Shown: piece by piece, positions 16,697 to 25,855 of the stretch
Layout: the number at the start of each line of letters is the position of its first letter
Position numbering within the stretch: the first letter of the stretch is position 1
Origin: Acidiphilium sp.
GTDB taxonomy: Bacteria; Pseudomonadota; Alphaproteobacteria; Acetobacterales; Acetobacteraceae
DNA length: 34,693 nucleotides
Assembly (NCBI GenBank): GCA_027449105.1
Contig: DAIDMG010000014.1
Span: forward strand, 1-34,693
Reading direction: 5' to 3'
Translations under genes and position numbers: made by a program
Notes under the pieces: generated by a model
The model's database searches: none
What the model saw: only the letters and a program-made list of their open reading frames with translations
Told to the model about the DNA's origin: nothing

Positions 16697-16735
16697 ACTT
16701 TTTTGTCCATGAACAAACTTTTTTGTCGACAAACA
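16668..16735 (-). repeat. Tn7-like right end: TGT terminus plus three tandem TnsB-type sites
   Basis: Reading from 16735 on the minus strand: the terminal octamer TGTTTGTC, then three contiguous 20-bp repeats at 16727-16708, 16707-16688 and 16687-16668. All three share GACAAAAAAGTTTG and differ only in the last six bases (TTCATG, AACATA, TACAAA). An 8-bp terminus before the first GACAAA repeat is the same layout as in Tn7. The third repeat is part of a perfect 16-bp palindrome, AAGTTTGTACAAACTT (16665-16680). Confidence 0.88.
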
Positions 16736-16800
16736 CAACCACATGTGTGAGCGCTTGGATTATTCAACTGTCACCGATTTTGCGAGGTTGCGTGGCTGAT
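16736..16800 (-). other. attTn7-type target site at the 3' end of glmS
   Basis: The five bases next to the transposon terminus (16736-16740, CAACC on the plus strand) are the expected 5-bp target duplication. Their centre lies 22 bp from the last base of the glmS stop codon (16760), almost exactly the Tn7 distance. The glmS 3' coding end (protein ...PRNLAKSVTVE) is the conserved segment that TnsD reads. The partner duplication at the left end is outside the window. Confidence 0.75.
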
Positions 16801-18583
16801 CGACGTCGGTCCCTTTTAACACTGCAACCTGATATGCAAGCATTTGGACGGGAATGGTATACAGGAGTGGTGCTACGAAAGAGGAACAGTCCGGCAGAAT
16901 TACGGCATCGCTGGCGATTGAGGCCAGTCTTGCTGCGCCCCGTGCGTCGCTAAACACGATAATCTTGCCTCCTCGGGCTGATGCCTCCTGAAGGTTGGAC
17001 GCGGTCTTCTCGAAGAGTGGACCAGACGGGATAACAGCGATGACCGGAACGGCCGGATCGATCAACGCGATCGGCCCGTGTTTCATCTCACCTGCGGGAT
17101 ATCCTTCAGCGTGAATATAGCTAAGTTCCTTCAGCTTCAACGCACCCTCGAGCGCCACCGGCATCAGCGCCCCGCGCCCGAAAAACAGGACATCGCGGCT
17201 GTCCGCAATCGTGGCGGCAAGTTTGTGGATCGCGTCGCTGTCGGAAAGAATCTGCGCGGCCTTTGCAGGAACTTCCATCAAGCTAGCTACAAGGGCAGCG
17301 ATCGCCATGTCGTCCTGCACACCGCGGGCGCGTGCGACGCTAAGGCAAAGGCCGGCGAGAACGGTTAGTTGTGCGGTCAACGCCTTCGTGCTGGCGACCG
17401 AGATTTCAGGACCCGCAATTGTTTCGAGGACGAAGTCGCTCTCGCGCGCCATGGTGCTTTCGGGTACGTTGACCACTGACAGTACTCGGCACCCTTGTGT
17501 ACGCATGTAGCGAAGCGCTGCCATTGTGTCCGCGGTTTCTCCAGATTGGCTGATCACAAGACCAAGCGTTCCTGCGTCGATAGGCGGAGTGCGGTAGCGG
17601 AACTCGCTGGCCACATCTGCATCAACGGGAATCCGTGCAATCTCTTCAAGCCAATAGCGGCCGATCAGGCCGGCGTAGAACGCTGACCCGCAGGCGGAAA
17701 TGGTAATGCGCCGGATTGTCCCGAGGTCGACGTTCAGCGTCGGTAGGACCGGCATCCGCGTGGCTGGATCAATCATTCGTTTCAGTGTGTCGCCGATAAC
17801 GACAGGATGTTCATGCATTTCCTTTTCCATGAAATGCCGGAAATTTCCTTTGCCGATTGCAGCTCCCGTAAGCTGAGTCAGCTTGATCTTCCGTTCTACC
17901 GGTCGGTTATGTGCGTCAAAGAATAGGACTTCATTGGGCTTGACCATGACCCAGTCGCCATCATCAAGATACGCAATCCTGCGCGTGAGAGGCGCCAAGG
18001 CGAGGGCGTCCGAGCCAAGGTACATCTCTTCTTCACCGAAGCCGACCGCGAGTGGTGCGCCCCGTTGGGCACCGATAATGAGGTTGGGATGCCCTGAGAA
18101 AATCAGTGCAACGGCGAATGCGCCCTCCAGCCTGCCGAACGCCGTCGATGCTGCTGTAGGCGGCGCCATACCCTGCGAGAGGTACAAGTCGACCAATTGC
18201 GCAATCGTTTCGGTGTCGGTTTCGCTCGCGAAAACCTGCCCCGCAGCCTCAAGTTCTCCGCGCAGTTCCGCATGATTCTCAATAATTCCGTTATGGACAA
18301 CAGCAACGCGGGGAGTGCCGTGCGGGTGAGCATTGTTTTCGGTGGGTGCCCCGTGCGTCGCCCAGCGTGTGTGGCCGATACCCGTTGTACCTGCCAGCGG
18401 GCGCACGCCAAGGTTGGCAGCCAGTCGGGTCAGTTTGCCTTCGGCGCGTCGCCGTTCGATAGAGCCGGCAACCAGCGTGGCGATCCCGGCGCTATCGTAA
18501 CCACGATAGGCAAGGCGACCAAGCGCCTCAAGCAGAAGCGGGGCCGCCTCCTGAGTTCCGACGACGCCTACAATGCCGCACAT
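16760..18583 (-). CDS. glmS: Glutamine--fructose-6-phosphate aminotransferase
   Basis: A 607-aa protein making glucosamine-6-phosphate from fructose-6-phosphate and glutamine, the first step to UDP-GlcNAc for peptidoglycan and lipopolysaccharide. Cys2 (MCGIVGVVG) is the glutaminase nucleophile; GHTRWATHG follows in the N-terminal amidotransferase domain. Two SIS sugar-isomerase domains are seen (SACGSAFYAG and SQSGETADT; then FFGRGALMPVALEGALKLKE), and the C-terminus is the invariant PRNLAKSVTVE. The ATG overlaps the glmU stop by 1 nt, so the two genes are co-transcribed. Readthrough would enter the tns operon, since no hairpin followed by a T-run is seen after the stop. Confidence 0.98.
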   Translation of the reverse strand: MCGIVGVVGTQEAAPLLLEALGRLAYRGYDSAGIATLVAGSIERRRAEGKLTRLAANLGVRPLAGTTGIGHTRWATHGAPTENNAHPHGTPRVAVVHNGIIENHAELRGELEAAGQVFASETDTETIAQLVDLYLSQGMAPPTAASTAFGRLEGAFAVALIFSGHPNLIIGAQRGAPLAVGFGEEEMYLGSDALALAPLTRRIAYLDDGDWVMVKPNEVLFFDAHNRPVERKIKLTQLTGAAIGKGNFRHFMEKEMHEHPVVIGDTLKRMIDPATRMPVLPTLNVDLGTIRRITISACGSAFYAGLIGRYWLEEIARIPVDADVASEFRYRTPPIDAGTLGLVISQSGETADTMAALRYMRTQGCRVLSVVNVPESTMARESDFVLETIAGPEISVASTKALTAQLTVLAGLCLSVARARGVQDDMAIAALVASLMEVPAKAAQILSDSDAIHKLAATIADSRDVLFFGRGALMPVALEGALKLKELSYIHAEGYPAGEMKHGPIALIDPAVPVIAVIPSGPLFEKTASNLQEASARGGKIIVFSDARGAARLASIASDAVILPDCSSFVAPLLYTIPVQMLAYQVAVLKGTDVDQPRNLAKSVTVE

Positions 18584-19896
18584 CAGGGCTTCTTTCGTGC
18601 AAGTCGCATCACCGCGGCTCGTCCCGGTTTTTGCGTTTGCTGCCCGCGTGCGAGAGCCAGCGCATCGGCTTCGACGTCCTTTGTAATGACGCTGCCGGCA
18701 GCGATCATGGCGCCATCTCCGACGCGAACCGGGGCGACAAGAGCTACATTGGAACCGACGAAGACACCCGATCCTATGATCGTGCGATTCTTGGAAAATC
18801 CATCATAATTACAAGTGATAGTTCCTGCACCGATATTGGTACCCGCGCCGATATCCGAGTCGCCCAGATACGACAGATGATTGGCTTTACTTCCTGCACC
18901 AACCTGCGCGGCTTTGAGTTCGACGAAATTGCCAATGTGCACGCCAGTCTCGATCACCGTCCCGGGCCGAATGCGGGCGTAAGGGCCGATGACTGTGTTC
19001 GATCCAATTTGGCAACCTTCGAGATGGCAGAATGCGCGAATGACCGCACCACCACCAACTTCAACGCCCGGGCCGAAAATCACATTCGGTTCCACGACTA
19101 CGTCCGGTGCAAACGTCGTGTCAGCAGCAAAAAACACCGTTTCAGGCGCAGTCAGCGTTACGCCAGCTTCCAACGCCTCTGTACGCAACCGGATCTGCAT
19201 TGCCGCTTCTGCTGCGGCGAGTTCAGCACGGGAATTGACGCCTAGACATTCCTCCCAGGCAGCTTCGACAACACTTACTTGTGCTCCCTCTTCGTTGGCG
19301 ATACTGACGATGTCGGTTATGTAATATTCGGCCTTGCTGTTTTGATTGTTCACACGGTCCAACCAGCGTCGCAGATCCCTTGCACGAGCTGAAAAGCCAC
19401 CCACATTACAAAGCCCAACTGCACGTTCGGCTTCCGTGGCATGTGCGGCTTCTACGATCCGAACTGCTTGGTTGCCAACAGAAATGATCCGGCCAAAGCT
19501 GCTCGACACCGGTGCGCGTGTTCCGAGAAGGGCGAGGTCCGCCAGTCCTGCCTCTATCCGGTCGGTCAGGGCGTCGAGAGTTCCCGTCGTGAGCAACGGA
19601 TTGTCGCCGTAGATGATGGTTACAAGGCCGTCGCCGAACTCAGCGCTGGCGGTCAGCGCTGCGTGGGCAGTGCCACGCGGCTCCGCCTGGACGACAGCTA
19701 AATGCGGCGCCACGGCTTGTGCTACCGCCTCCGCGCTTGGGCTAGTTACTACCACGATGCGGTCAAAGCTTGGTTCCACGGCCCGAACGAGAAGAGAAAT
19801 CATAGGGAATCCCGCGATGCGGTGTAAAACTTTGGGGTGCTCGGATTTCATTCTGGTGCCGAGGCCGGCGGCAAGGATGACTGCGGATTTGTGCAT
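18583..19896 (-). CDS. glmU: Bifunctional UDP-GlcNAc pyrophosphorylase / glucosamine-1-phosphate acetyltransferase
   Basis: A 437-aa cytosolic enzyme that acetylates glucosamine-1-phosphate and then makes UDP-GlcNAc. The uridyltransferase domain opens with AVILAAGLGTRMKSEHPKVLHRIAG. From about 230 the left-handed beta-helix of hexapeptide repeats runs (VVVEPNVIFGPGV, IGPYARIRPGTVIETGVHIGNFVELK, then GAGTITCNYDGFSKN). The latter two stretches hold the acetyltransferase site. It is slightly shorter than E. coli GlmU (456 aa). It is the first gene of the glmU-glmS pair and diverges from gph, with about 70 bp between the start codons. Confidence 0.97.
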   Translation of the reverse strand: MHKSAVILAAGLGTRMKSEHPKVLHRIAGFPMISLLVRAVEPSFDRIVVVTSPSAEAVAQAVAPHLAVVQAEPRGTAHAALTASAEFGDGLVTIIYGDNPLLTTGTLDALTDRIEAGLADLALLGTRAPVSSSFGRIISVGNQAVRIVEAAHATEAERAVGLCNVGGFSARARDLRRWLDRVNNQNSKAEYYITDIVSIANEEGAQVSVVEAAWEECLGVNSRAELAAAEAAMQIRLRTEALEAGVTLTAPETVFFAADTTFAPDVVVEPNVIFGPGVEVGGGAVIRAFCHLEGCQIGSNTVIGPYARIRPGTVIETGVHIGNFVELKAAQVGAGSKANHLSYLGDSDIGAGTNIGAGTITCNYDGFSKNRTIIGSGVFVGSNVALVAPVRVGDGAMIAAGSVITKDVEADALALARGQQTQKPGRAAVMRLARKKP

Positions 19897-19969
19897 ACGT
19901 GAAGCGGTAGCGTCGTGCCTATTACCGTGTCAAAGGTGACATTGGTCAAATTAGATGTCGGAGTTTGTC

Positions 19970-20635
19970 ATGACTGTAGCAGTAGGACCAGCATCGCGCG
20001 GTGCGGTGTTCGATCTGGATGGCACGTTGATCGACAGCCTACCCGATCTCGCGGGTGCGCTGAACCGATCGCTCGCGTGCCATGGAAAGCCGCCGCTGGA
20101 GAGATCCGAAGTCGCGGCAATGGTTGGAGATGGAGCCACGGTGTTGCTTCGTCGTGGTTATGCGGCCCGCGGCCTGGAGCCAAGTCCGTCAGATCTCACA
20201 ATGTTTCTGAACGATTACGAAGCGCACGCCGCAGAGCTAACGGAACCATTTCCAGGCATTCCAGAGGTTTTGGCTGATCTCCGGGTCAAAGGGCTCGCAC
20301 TTGCAGTCTGTACAAATAAGCCGGAAGCGTCAGCCCGTAAGGTCCTGGCCGCCCTTGATCTCGAAGATTATTTCTGTGCGATCGTTGGAGGGGATGCGAT
20401 CCAATATCGCAAGCCGGACCCGCGTCATTTGCAGGCCGTACTGGCAGCGATCGACGTTCCGGCAGCCAACGCAGTGATGATTGGAGATCACCGCAATGAC
20501 ATGTTGGCAGCGTCCGGCAGCAACGTGATCGGCATTTTCGTCGCTTGGGGCTACGGCACCGCAGATGCAGTGTATCGCGTCGATCAGCCGGCGGATCTGC
20601 CGGCAACGATTGCCTCTGCATTGGAACATTCCTGA
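19970..20635 (+). CDS. gph: Phosphoglycolate phosphatase-like HAD hydrolase
   Basis: A 221-aa HAD-family phosphatase. Motif I is VFDLDGTLIDSLPDL with both catalytic Asp residues, motif II is VCTNKPE, motif III is around RKPDPRHL, and motif IV is MIGDHRNDMLAA. This arrangement and the cap-domain length fit phosphoglycolate phosphatase, which clears 2-phosphoglycolate from DNA repair or oxygenase activity. An ATG at 19955 is possible, but GGAG at 19960-19963 precedes the ATG at 19970 by 6 nt, so the latter was chosen. The exact substrate is inferred from family. Confidence 0.88.
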   Translation: MTVAVGPASRGAVFDLDGTLIDSLPDLAGALNRSLACHGKPPLERSEVAAMVGDGATVLLRRGYAARGLEPSPSDLTMFLNDYEAHAAELTEPFPGIPEVLADLRVKGLALAVCTNKPEASARKVLAALDLEDYFCAIVGGDAIQYRKPDPRHLQAVLAAIDVPAANAVMIGDHRNDMLAASGSNVIGIFVAWGYGTADAVYRVDQPADLPATIASALEHS

Positions 20636-20725
20636 AGAGTTTCCGGTGGCGCTTTGCTCTTGACGGATGGTGGCTTATGCCCCATTTCGAAACAGGACCG
20701 TGGTTGTCCGCAATCGAGGTAAGAC

Positions 20726-21193
20726 ATGCTCCGTTTATCACGCCTGACCGACTATGCGGTAGTGGTTCTGGTCCGGCTTGCCCAGACCGGAAACGTCGAG
20801 ACATCGCCGGGAATCGCCCAATCCGTTGGCATTCCCGAGCCGACCGTGGCGAAGGTGCTGAAGGGGCTTGCGCAGGCCGGGCTGGTCGCGTCGCAGCGCG
20901 GTGCTCGCGGCGGTTACCGATTAATCCGGCCGCTTTCTGTCATTCCTGTGTCTGCTGTGATTGCTGCAATTGATGGCCCGATTGCGCTGACAGCGTGTGT
21001 CGAAGGCACCCATGGCACCTGCGATAGCCAGTCACAATGTCCCATGGCGGGGCGCTGGAGCGTGGTCAATGATGCGATTAGCGAAGCTTTGTCGGCCATT
21101 ACGCTGGCGGACATGCAACGCACGACTCTGCCTGTCTCAACGCAAGTTGCGATTGGCATGCCAACGAGCGGCGCCTTTGTCACTCACGAATAG
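20726..21193 (+). CDS. Rrf2-family Fe-S regulator of the suf operon (IscR/SufR-like)
   Basis: A 155-aa winged-helix repressor. The N-terminal Rrf2 domain reads LTDYAVVVLVRLAQ, with the recognition helix around PEPTVAKVLKGLAQAGLV and the wing RGARGGYRL. Three cysteines, Cys91, Cys99 and Cys105 (ACVEGTHGTCDSQSQCPM), match the IscR cluster ligands in spacing (92, 98 and 104 in E. coli). It likely senses cluster demand and represses the suf genes that follow 9 bp downstream. GAGGT lies 5 nt before the ATG. The gap after gph (about 90 bp) has a TTGACG hexamer but no convincing -10. Confidence 0.92.
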   Translation: MLRLSRLTDYAVVVLVRLAQTGNVETSPGIAQSVGIPEPTVAKVLKGLAQAGLVASQRGARGGYRLIRPLSVIPVSAVIAAIDGPIALTACVEGTHGTCDSQSQCPMAGRWSVVNDAISEALSAITLADMQRTTLPVSTQVAIGMPTSGAFVTHE

Positions 21194-21202
21194 GGATCAT
21201 CT

Positions 21203-22654
21203 ATGGTTGCTGTGACCGAAACACTTCAAACGATTAACCAGCTCGCGGGAACCGGATACAAGTTCGGCTTTGAAACCGATATCGAAATGGATGTCGCCCC
21301 GAAAGGGTTAAACGAAAAAATTATCCGGCTCATTTCGGAAAAAAAGCGGGAACCGGATTGGTTGTTGGAATGGCGGCTGAAATCGTATCGCGCCTGGCTC
21401 TCTATGGAGGAGCCGGCTTGGGCGCGAATTGTGCATCCAAAGATCGAATACCAGGAATTGCACTACTACGCGGCACCCAAAGGGCCGGCGCCAAAATCAC
21501 TCGCCGACGTTGATCCTGAACTACTCAACATGTACGATAAGCTCGGTATCCCGTTAAACGAGCGGGCGGCTTTGGCCGGTGTCGCGATTGACGCCGTATT
21601 CGATTCGGTTTCGGTTGCCACCACCTTCCGCGAAAGTCTTGCCAAGGTCGGAGTGATCTTCTGTTCGATGTCCGAGGCGGTGCGCGAGCATCCGGAACTG
21701 GTTAGAAAGTTTCTTGGCAGTGTCGTTCCGGCCGGTGACAACTATTACGCAGCACTAAACTCGGCGGTCTTTTCAGACGGCAGCTTTGTATTTGTTCCCC
21801 GTGGCGTGCGCTGCCCTATGGAACTCTCCACCTATTTCCGGATCAACGCGCGCAATACCGGACAATTTGAGCGGACGCTGATCATCGCCGAAGAAGGCGC
21901 TAGTGTATCGTATCTTGAGGGATGCACGGCGCCGATGAGAGATGAAAACCAGCTGCATGCGGCGGTTGTGGAACTCGTGGCGTTGGACGAAGCGTCGATA
22001 AAGTACTCGACTGTCCAAAACTGGTACCCGGGCGATGCTCAAGGTAATGGTGGAATTTACAACTTTGTTACGAAACGCGGCGCTTGTCGCGGGCGCAAGT
22101 CAAAGATCTCCTGGACACAGGTCGAGACAGGATCGGCGATTACATGGAAATATCCTTCGTGTATTTTGCAGGGCGAGGGCGCGGTCGGGGAGTTTTATTC
22201 CGTTGCGGTCACTAATCATTTTCAACAGGCCGATACCGGTACGAAGATGATCCACCTTGCGCCGAACACCACGAGCACAATCCTTTCAAAGGGAATTTCT
22301 GCTGGGCGGTCCAGCAACACTTATCGTGGATTGGTACGGGTCATGCCACGCGCCGCGAACGCTCGCAATTTCACCCAATGTGACTCGCTTCTGATCGGCA
22401 ATCACTGTGGAGCTCATACCGTTCCATATATTGAGAGTCGGAATCAAAGTTCAAAAGTAGAACACGAGGCGACGACATCAAAAATTTCGGACGACCAGCT
22501 ATTCTATTGCCGCTCGCGTGGCCTTTCGGAAGAGGACTCGGTTGGCTTGATCGTCAATGGTTTCTGTCGTGACGTGTTGAAAGAGTTGCCGATGGAGTTT
22601 GCAGTAGAAGCCCAGAAGTTGCTCGCTGTGTCACTCGAAGGTTCGGTGGGGTAA
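21203..22654 (+). CDS. sufB: Fe-S cluster assembly scaffold SufB
   Basis: A 483-aa cytosolic protein forming the SufBC2D scaffold on which Fe-S clusters are built. The typical SufB opening ([30 protein letters not shown]) is present, followed by the beta-helix core ([34 protein letters not shown]) and the conserved C-terminal block [28 protein letters not shown]. The Cys in [11 protein letters not shown] is part of the usual scaffold region. The length is normal. It starts 9 bp after the regulator and is followed 8 bp later by sufC. Confidence 0.98.
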   Translation: MVAVTETLQTINQLAGTGYKFGFETDIEMDVAPKGLNEKIIRLISEKKREPDWLLEWRLKSYRAWLSMEEPAWARIVHPKIEYQELHYYAAPKGPAPKSLADVDPELLNMYDKLGIPLNERAALAGVAIDAVFDSVSVATTFRESLAKVGVIFCSMSEAVREHPELVRKFLGSVVPAGDNYYAALNSAVFSDGSFVFVPRGVRCPMELSTYFRINARNTGQFERTLIIAEEGASVSYLEGCTAPMRDENQLHAAVVELVALDEASIKYSTVQNWYPGDAQGNGGIYNFVTKRGACRGRKSKISWTQVETGSAITWKYPSCILQGEGAVGEFYSVAVTNHFQQADTGTKMIHLAPNTTSTILSKGISAGRSSNTYRGLVRVMPRAANARNFTQCDSLLIGNHCGAHTVPYIESRNQSSKVEHEATTSKISDDQLFYCRSRGLSEEDSVGLIVNGFCRDVLKELPMEFAVEAQKLLAVSLEGSVG

Positions 22655-22662
22655 GGAATAAC

Positions 22663-23406
22663 ATGTTAGAGATTAAAGGCCTGCGTGCTGCTGTCGGTGA
22701 CAAAGAAATTCTGGCGGGAATTGATCTCACTGTTCCAGACGGCGAAATTCACGCGGTTATGGGGCCAAATGGCGCAGGCAAGTCAACTCTGTCTTACATT
22801 CTCTCCGGTCGAGACGGCTATGAGGTGACCGGTGGGGCAGTCAGTTTCGATGGTGAGGATCTGCTGGCCATGGCGCCTGAAGCCCGGGCCGCAGCCGGTA
22901 TTTTTCTGGCTTTTCAATATCCGATTGAGCTGCCTGGTGTCGGCAACGCGAATTTTATCCGAACCGCGGTCAATGCAGTCCGGCGAGCGCGCGGTGAAAC
23001 CGAGATGGATACAGTTGCTTTTCTTAAGGAAGCACGGAATGCCGTCAAGGCCTTGGCAATGCCCGACGACATGCTCAAACGCAATGTCAACGTTGGCTTT
23101 TCCGGCGGCGAAAAGAAGCGCAATGAAATTCTGCAGATGACACTTTTAAAGCCGAAGTTGGCATTGCTTGATGAAACGGATTCTGGCCTTGATATCGATG
23201 CGTTGCGAATTGTGGCCGGTGGAGTCAATGCCGCGCGCGGACCAAAGTTCTCTGCGCTTGTGATCACGCATTATCAGCGTTTGCTCGATTATATCACGCC
23301 CGATCGCGTGCATGTTCTGGCCGCAGGGAGAATCGTCCGTTCAGGTGGCCCGGAATTGGCTGTTGAACTGGAGCAGCATGGTTACGGGGGATTGGGGGCG
23401 GCATGA
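22663..23406 (+). CDS. sufC: Fe-S cluster assembly ATPase SufC
   Basis: A 247-aa ABC-type ATPase powering the SufBCD scaffold. Walker A is GPNGAGKS (34-41), the signature is GFSGGEKKRNEI, and Walker B plus D-loop is LALLDETDSGLDIDAL. The GEKKRNEI signature separates SufC from transporter ATPases. A good ribosome site (AAGGAA) precedes the ATG by 5 nt. It overlaps sufD by 4 nt. Confidence 0.98.
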   Translation: MLEIKGLRAAVGDKEILAGIDLTVPDGEIHAVMGPNGAGKSTLSYILSGRDGYEVTGGAVSFDGEDLLAMAPEARAAAGIFLAFQYPIELPGVGNANFIRTAVNAVRRARGETEMDTVAFLKEARNAVKALAMPDDMLKRNVNVGFSGGEKKRNEILQMTLLKPKLALLDETDSGLDIDALRIVAGGVNAARGPKFSALVITHYQRLLDYITPDRVHVLAAGRIVRSGGPELAVELEQHGYGGLGAA

Positions 23407-24617
23407 GCGGGACAGCGTATGCCACGAAATTTCTCGACCGGATTGACGTAGCATCTTTGCCGGGTGATCAAGAGGCGCGCCAGTCTGCGCTGGCAGCCTT
23501 TTTTTCCACGGGCTGGCCGGATCGCAAGCATGAGGCGTGGCATTATACAGACCTGAATGCGCGAATGCGTGGCTTTGCGGACGAGGCGCTTGCGACCCGG
23601 ATGCTACGCCCCGAATTGCCATCTGTCGATATTCCTCGATTGGTCTTTGTCAACGGTGTTTTGGACAAAACTCTTTCAAGTGATGCTCTGAACTTCCTGC
23701 AAACAAGGGGAATTCCTGAACAGAAAACAAGTAGCTTGCCAATTGTGGCGTTGAACGCTGCCATCACCTTGGGTGGCGCCGATTTAAAAGTCAGCGCCGG
23801 CCAGAACGCTGGCACAATTCTGTTAGTTTCCGTTGGATCGGGCGATGGTCTGGCGATCGCGCCGAGACATCGGATTACCCTAGAAAAGGGGTCAAACCTA
23901 ACGGTGATAGAGGTCATTCGTGGCGCCGGGAGATATCTGCACGTACCGGTGACGGAAATAAACGTAGGAGACGGTGGAACCCTGCGTCATTTTCGGCTGC
24001 AAGAAGAGTCGCGGGATTCTGTTCATGTCGCAACCGTCCTGGCGACTATTGCTGAGTCTGCGACCTATGAAACGTTCACTTTGGGGGTTGGCGCGTCGCT
24101 TGCGCGGAGCGAATTTCATGTGACGTTGGGAGGTGGCGGGGCTGACGTTCAACTCAACGCGGCGCAGCTGCTGACCGGTACACAGCATGGCGATGTTACG
24201 ACCATTGTTGCTCACGAGGCGCCGGGCTGTACGTCAAGACAGACTGTAAAATCGGTGATTGACGGCTCTGCGCGCGGGGTCTTCCAGGGCAGAATTGAAG
24301 TTGCCCGTATTGCTCAGAAGACAGACGGTTATCAGATGAACCAAGCGTTGCTGCTTTCGGATTCTGCGGAAATTGACAGCAAGCCGGAGCTCGAGATTTT
24401 TGCCGATGATGTCAAGTGCAGTCACGGAGCGACTATCGGAGCACTAGACCCTGAGCAGATTTTCTACCTCCGTAGCAGAGGTGTGTCGGAAAAGGATGCG
24501 CGAGCCATCCTGATCCGGGCGTTCCTACATGAGGCGCTGGAACCCATTACCGATTATGTCGCACGGCCGATATTCGAAGCGGCAATCCAGTCCTGGCGCT
24601 GGGGAGCATCGGGATGA
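23403..24617 (+). CDS. sufD: Fe-S cluster assembly protein SufD
   Basis: A 404-aa paralogue of SufB completing the SufBC2D complex. The N-terminal WPDRKHEAWHYTDLNARM is the usual SufD opening (RKxExWKYT-like). The C-terminal block is KPELEIFADDVKCSHGATIGALDPEQIFYLRSRGVSEKDARAILIRAF, with the conserved Cys and His in DVKCSHGAT. It is in the same coupled operon, overlapping sufC and sufS by 4 nt each. Confidence 0.97.
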   Translation: MSGTAYATKFLDRIDVASLPGDQEARQSALAAFFSTGWPDRKHEAWHYTDLNARMRGFADEALATRMLRPELPSVDIPRLVFVNGVLDKTLSSDALNFLQTRGIPEQKTSSLPIVALNAAITLGGADLKVSAGQNAGTILLVSVGSGDGLAIAPRHRITLEKGSNLTVIEVIRGAGRYLHVPVTEINVGDGGTLRHFRLQEESRDSVHVATVLATIAESATYETFTLGVGASLARSEFHVTLGGGGADVQLNAAQLLTGTQHGDVTTIVAHEAPGCTSRQTVKSVIDGSARGVFQGRIEVARIAQKTDGYQMNQALLLSDSAEIDSKPELEIFADDVKCSHGATIGALDPEQIFYLRSRGVSEKDARAILIRAFLHEALEPITDYVARPIFEAAIQSWRWGASG

Positions 24618-25855
24618 GTGTGGCAACAGCGTTGCCCGGCTTGGATGTCGAACGGATTCGAGAGGACTTTCCCATCCTTGCAGAGCGCGTACACGAAAAG
24701 CCGCTCGTGTATCTCGACAGTGCCGCATCAGCCCAGAAGCCCCGCGTGGTCATGGACGTCATGGCGCGGACTATGGAAAAGCAATATGCGAACGTCCATC
24801 GCGGCTTGCACTGGCTAAGCGAACGTTGTTCGGATGCGTACGAAGGTGCTCGCGACAGGGTTGCTCGGTTTCTGAACGCAGAGCGAGAGGAAATCGTGTT
24901 CGTACGCAATGCGACCGAGGCGATAAATCTAGTTTCGTATACTTTTGGTCATACTGCTTTGGAACCCGGCAATGCCGTTGCAGTGAGCCAGATGGAGCAC
25001 CACGCAAACCTCGTGCCTTGGCAGATGCTTCGCGACGCGCGAGGCATTGAGCTGCGAATTGTCAGAGTCACCGAGGCTGGTGAAATCGACTTCGGTGATC
25101 TGGAGCGGGTGTTTGCCGATCGCAGGGTCAAGCTTCTGGCCATCACCCATATGTCCAACGTGCTTGGCACCTATACTCCTGTCGAACGTCTTGTCGCGTT
25201 CGCCCATGCACATGGCGCCCAGGTTCTTGTTGATGGTGCGCAGGCGGTTGTTCATCGCCGTGTCGATGTTCGCGCCTTGGGTGTCGATTTTTATGTGTTC
25301 TCCGGGCATAAGCTGTATGGGCCGACGGGTATCGGTGTGCTGTACGGTAAGCGTACCCTGCTGCAGTCGATGCCGCCATTCCTTGGTGGCGGAGATATGA
25401 TTGGCAGCGTGTCATACGAGAGATCGACGTGGGCGGAACCTCCCTACAGGTTCGAGGCAGGTACGCCAGCGATTGTCGAAGCGATCGGTCTTGGTGCTGC
25501 TATCGATTACATCGAAGCTATCGGATTTGACGCGATTGCAACACATGAACGCGTACTGACGGACCACGCACTGAGAACGCTGTCGGACATTTCCGGCCTG
25601 AAGATCATAGGTAATGCACAGGATCGGGGTGGAATTGTCGCATTCACGCTCGATCGCATCCACGCGCACGATGTAGCCACATTGCTGGACAAGCAGGGCA
25701 TTGCGGTTCGGGCCGGGCATCATTGTGCGGAACCGCTTGCTCGTCGTTTTGGGGTCGATAGCACTGCACGTGCTTCCTTCGGAATCTACACTACACGCTC
25801 GGAGATTGATCTGTTGGCCGCGGGTATCGAGCGGCTGAAGAAGGTTTTTTCCTGA
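24614..25855 (+). CDS. sufS: Cysteine desulfurase SufS
   Basis: A 413-aa PLP enzyme of the group II cysteine desulfurases, releasing sulfur from cysteine for cluster assembly. The PLP lysine is Lys233 in YVFSGHKLYGPTGIGVLYG, the catalytic cysteine is Cys371 in RAGHHCAEPL, and EHHANLVPW is the conserved PLP-site stretch. The length equals the family norm. It overlaps sufD by 4 nt and the sufU start by 1 nt (TGATG), suggesting coupled expression with its sulfur acceptor SufU. Confidence 0.98.
   Translation: MSVATALPGLDVERIREDFPILAERVHEKPLVYLDSAASAQKPRVVMDVMARTMEKQYANVHRGLHWLSERCSDAYEGARDRVARFLNAEREEIVFVRNATEAINLVSYTFGHTALEPGNAVAVSQMEHHANLVPWQMLRDARGIELRIVRVTEAGEIDFGDLERVFADRRVKLLAITHMSNVLGTYTPVERLVAFAHAHGAQVLVDGAQAVVHRRVDVRALGVDFYVFSGHKLYGPTGIGVLYGKRTLLQSMPPFLGGGDMIGSVSYERSTWAEPPYRFEAGTPAIVEAIGLGAAIDYIEAIGFDAIATHERVLTDHALRTLSDISGLKIIGNAQDRGGIVAFTLDRIHAHDVATLLDKQGIAVRAGHHCAEPLARRFGVDSTARASFGIYTTRSEIDLLAAGIERLKKVFS

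Larger units (their letters stand above)
8564..16735 (-). mobile_element. Tn7-like transposon: tnsABCDE module and right end (left end not in view)
   Basis: This span holds the whole transposition module and the right end next to glmS. Gene order tnsA-B-C-D-E running inward from the right end, the three TnsB-type repeats, and the distance to the glmS stop are all as in Tn7. The left limit given is only the end of tnsE. No second copy of the terminal repeats was recognised in 1-8563, so the cargo arm probably continues to or past the left edge of the window. Confidence 0.9.

Noticed and set aside
16643-16727. CRISPR-like short tandem repeats
   Set aside because: The three repeats are directly adjacent without spacers and lie at the transposon terminus, so they are TnsB-type sites.
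16736-16743. Alternative transposon termini at 16737 or 16743, which also begin with TGT on the minus strand
   Set aside because: Only 16735 gives the 8-bp offset to the first repeat seen in Tn7. The choice stays open until the left end is found.
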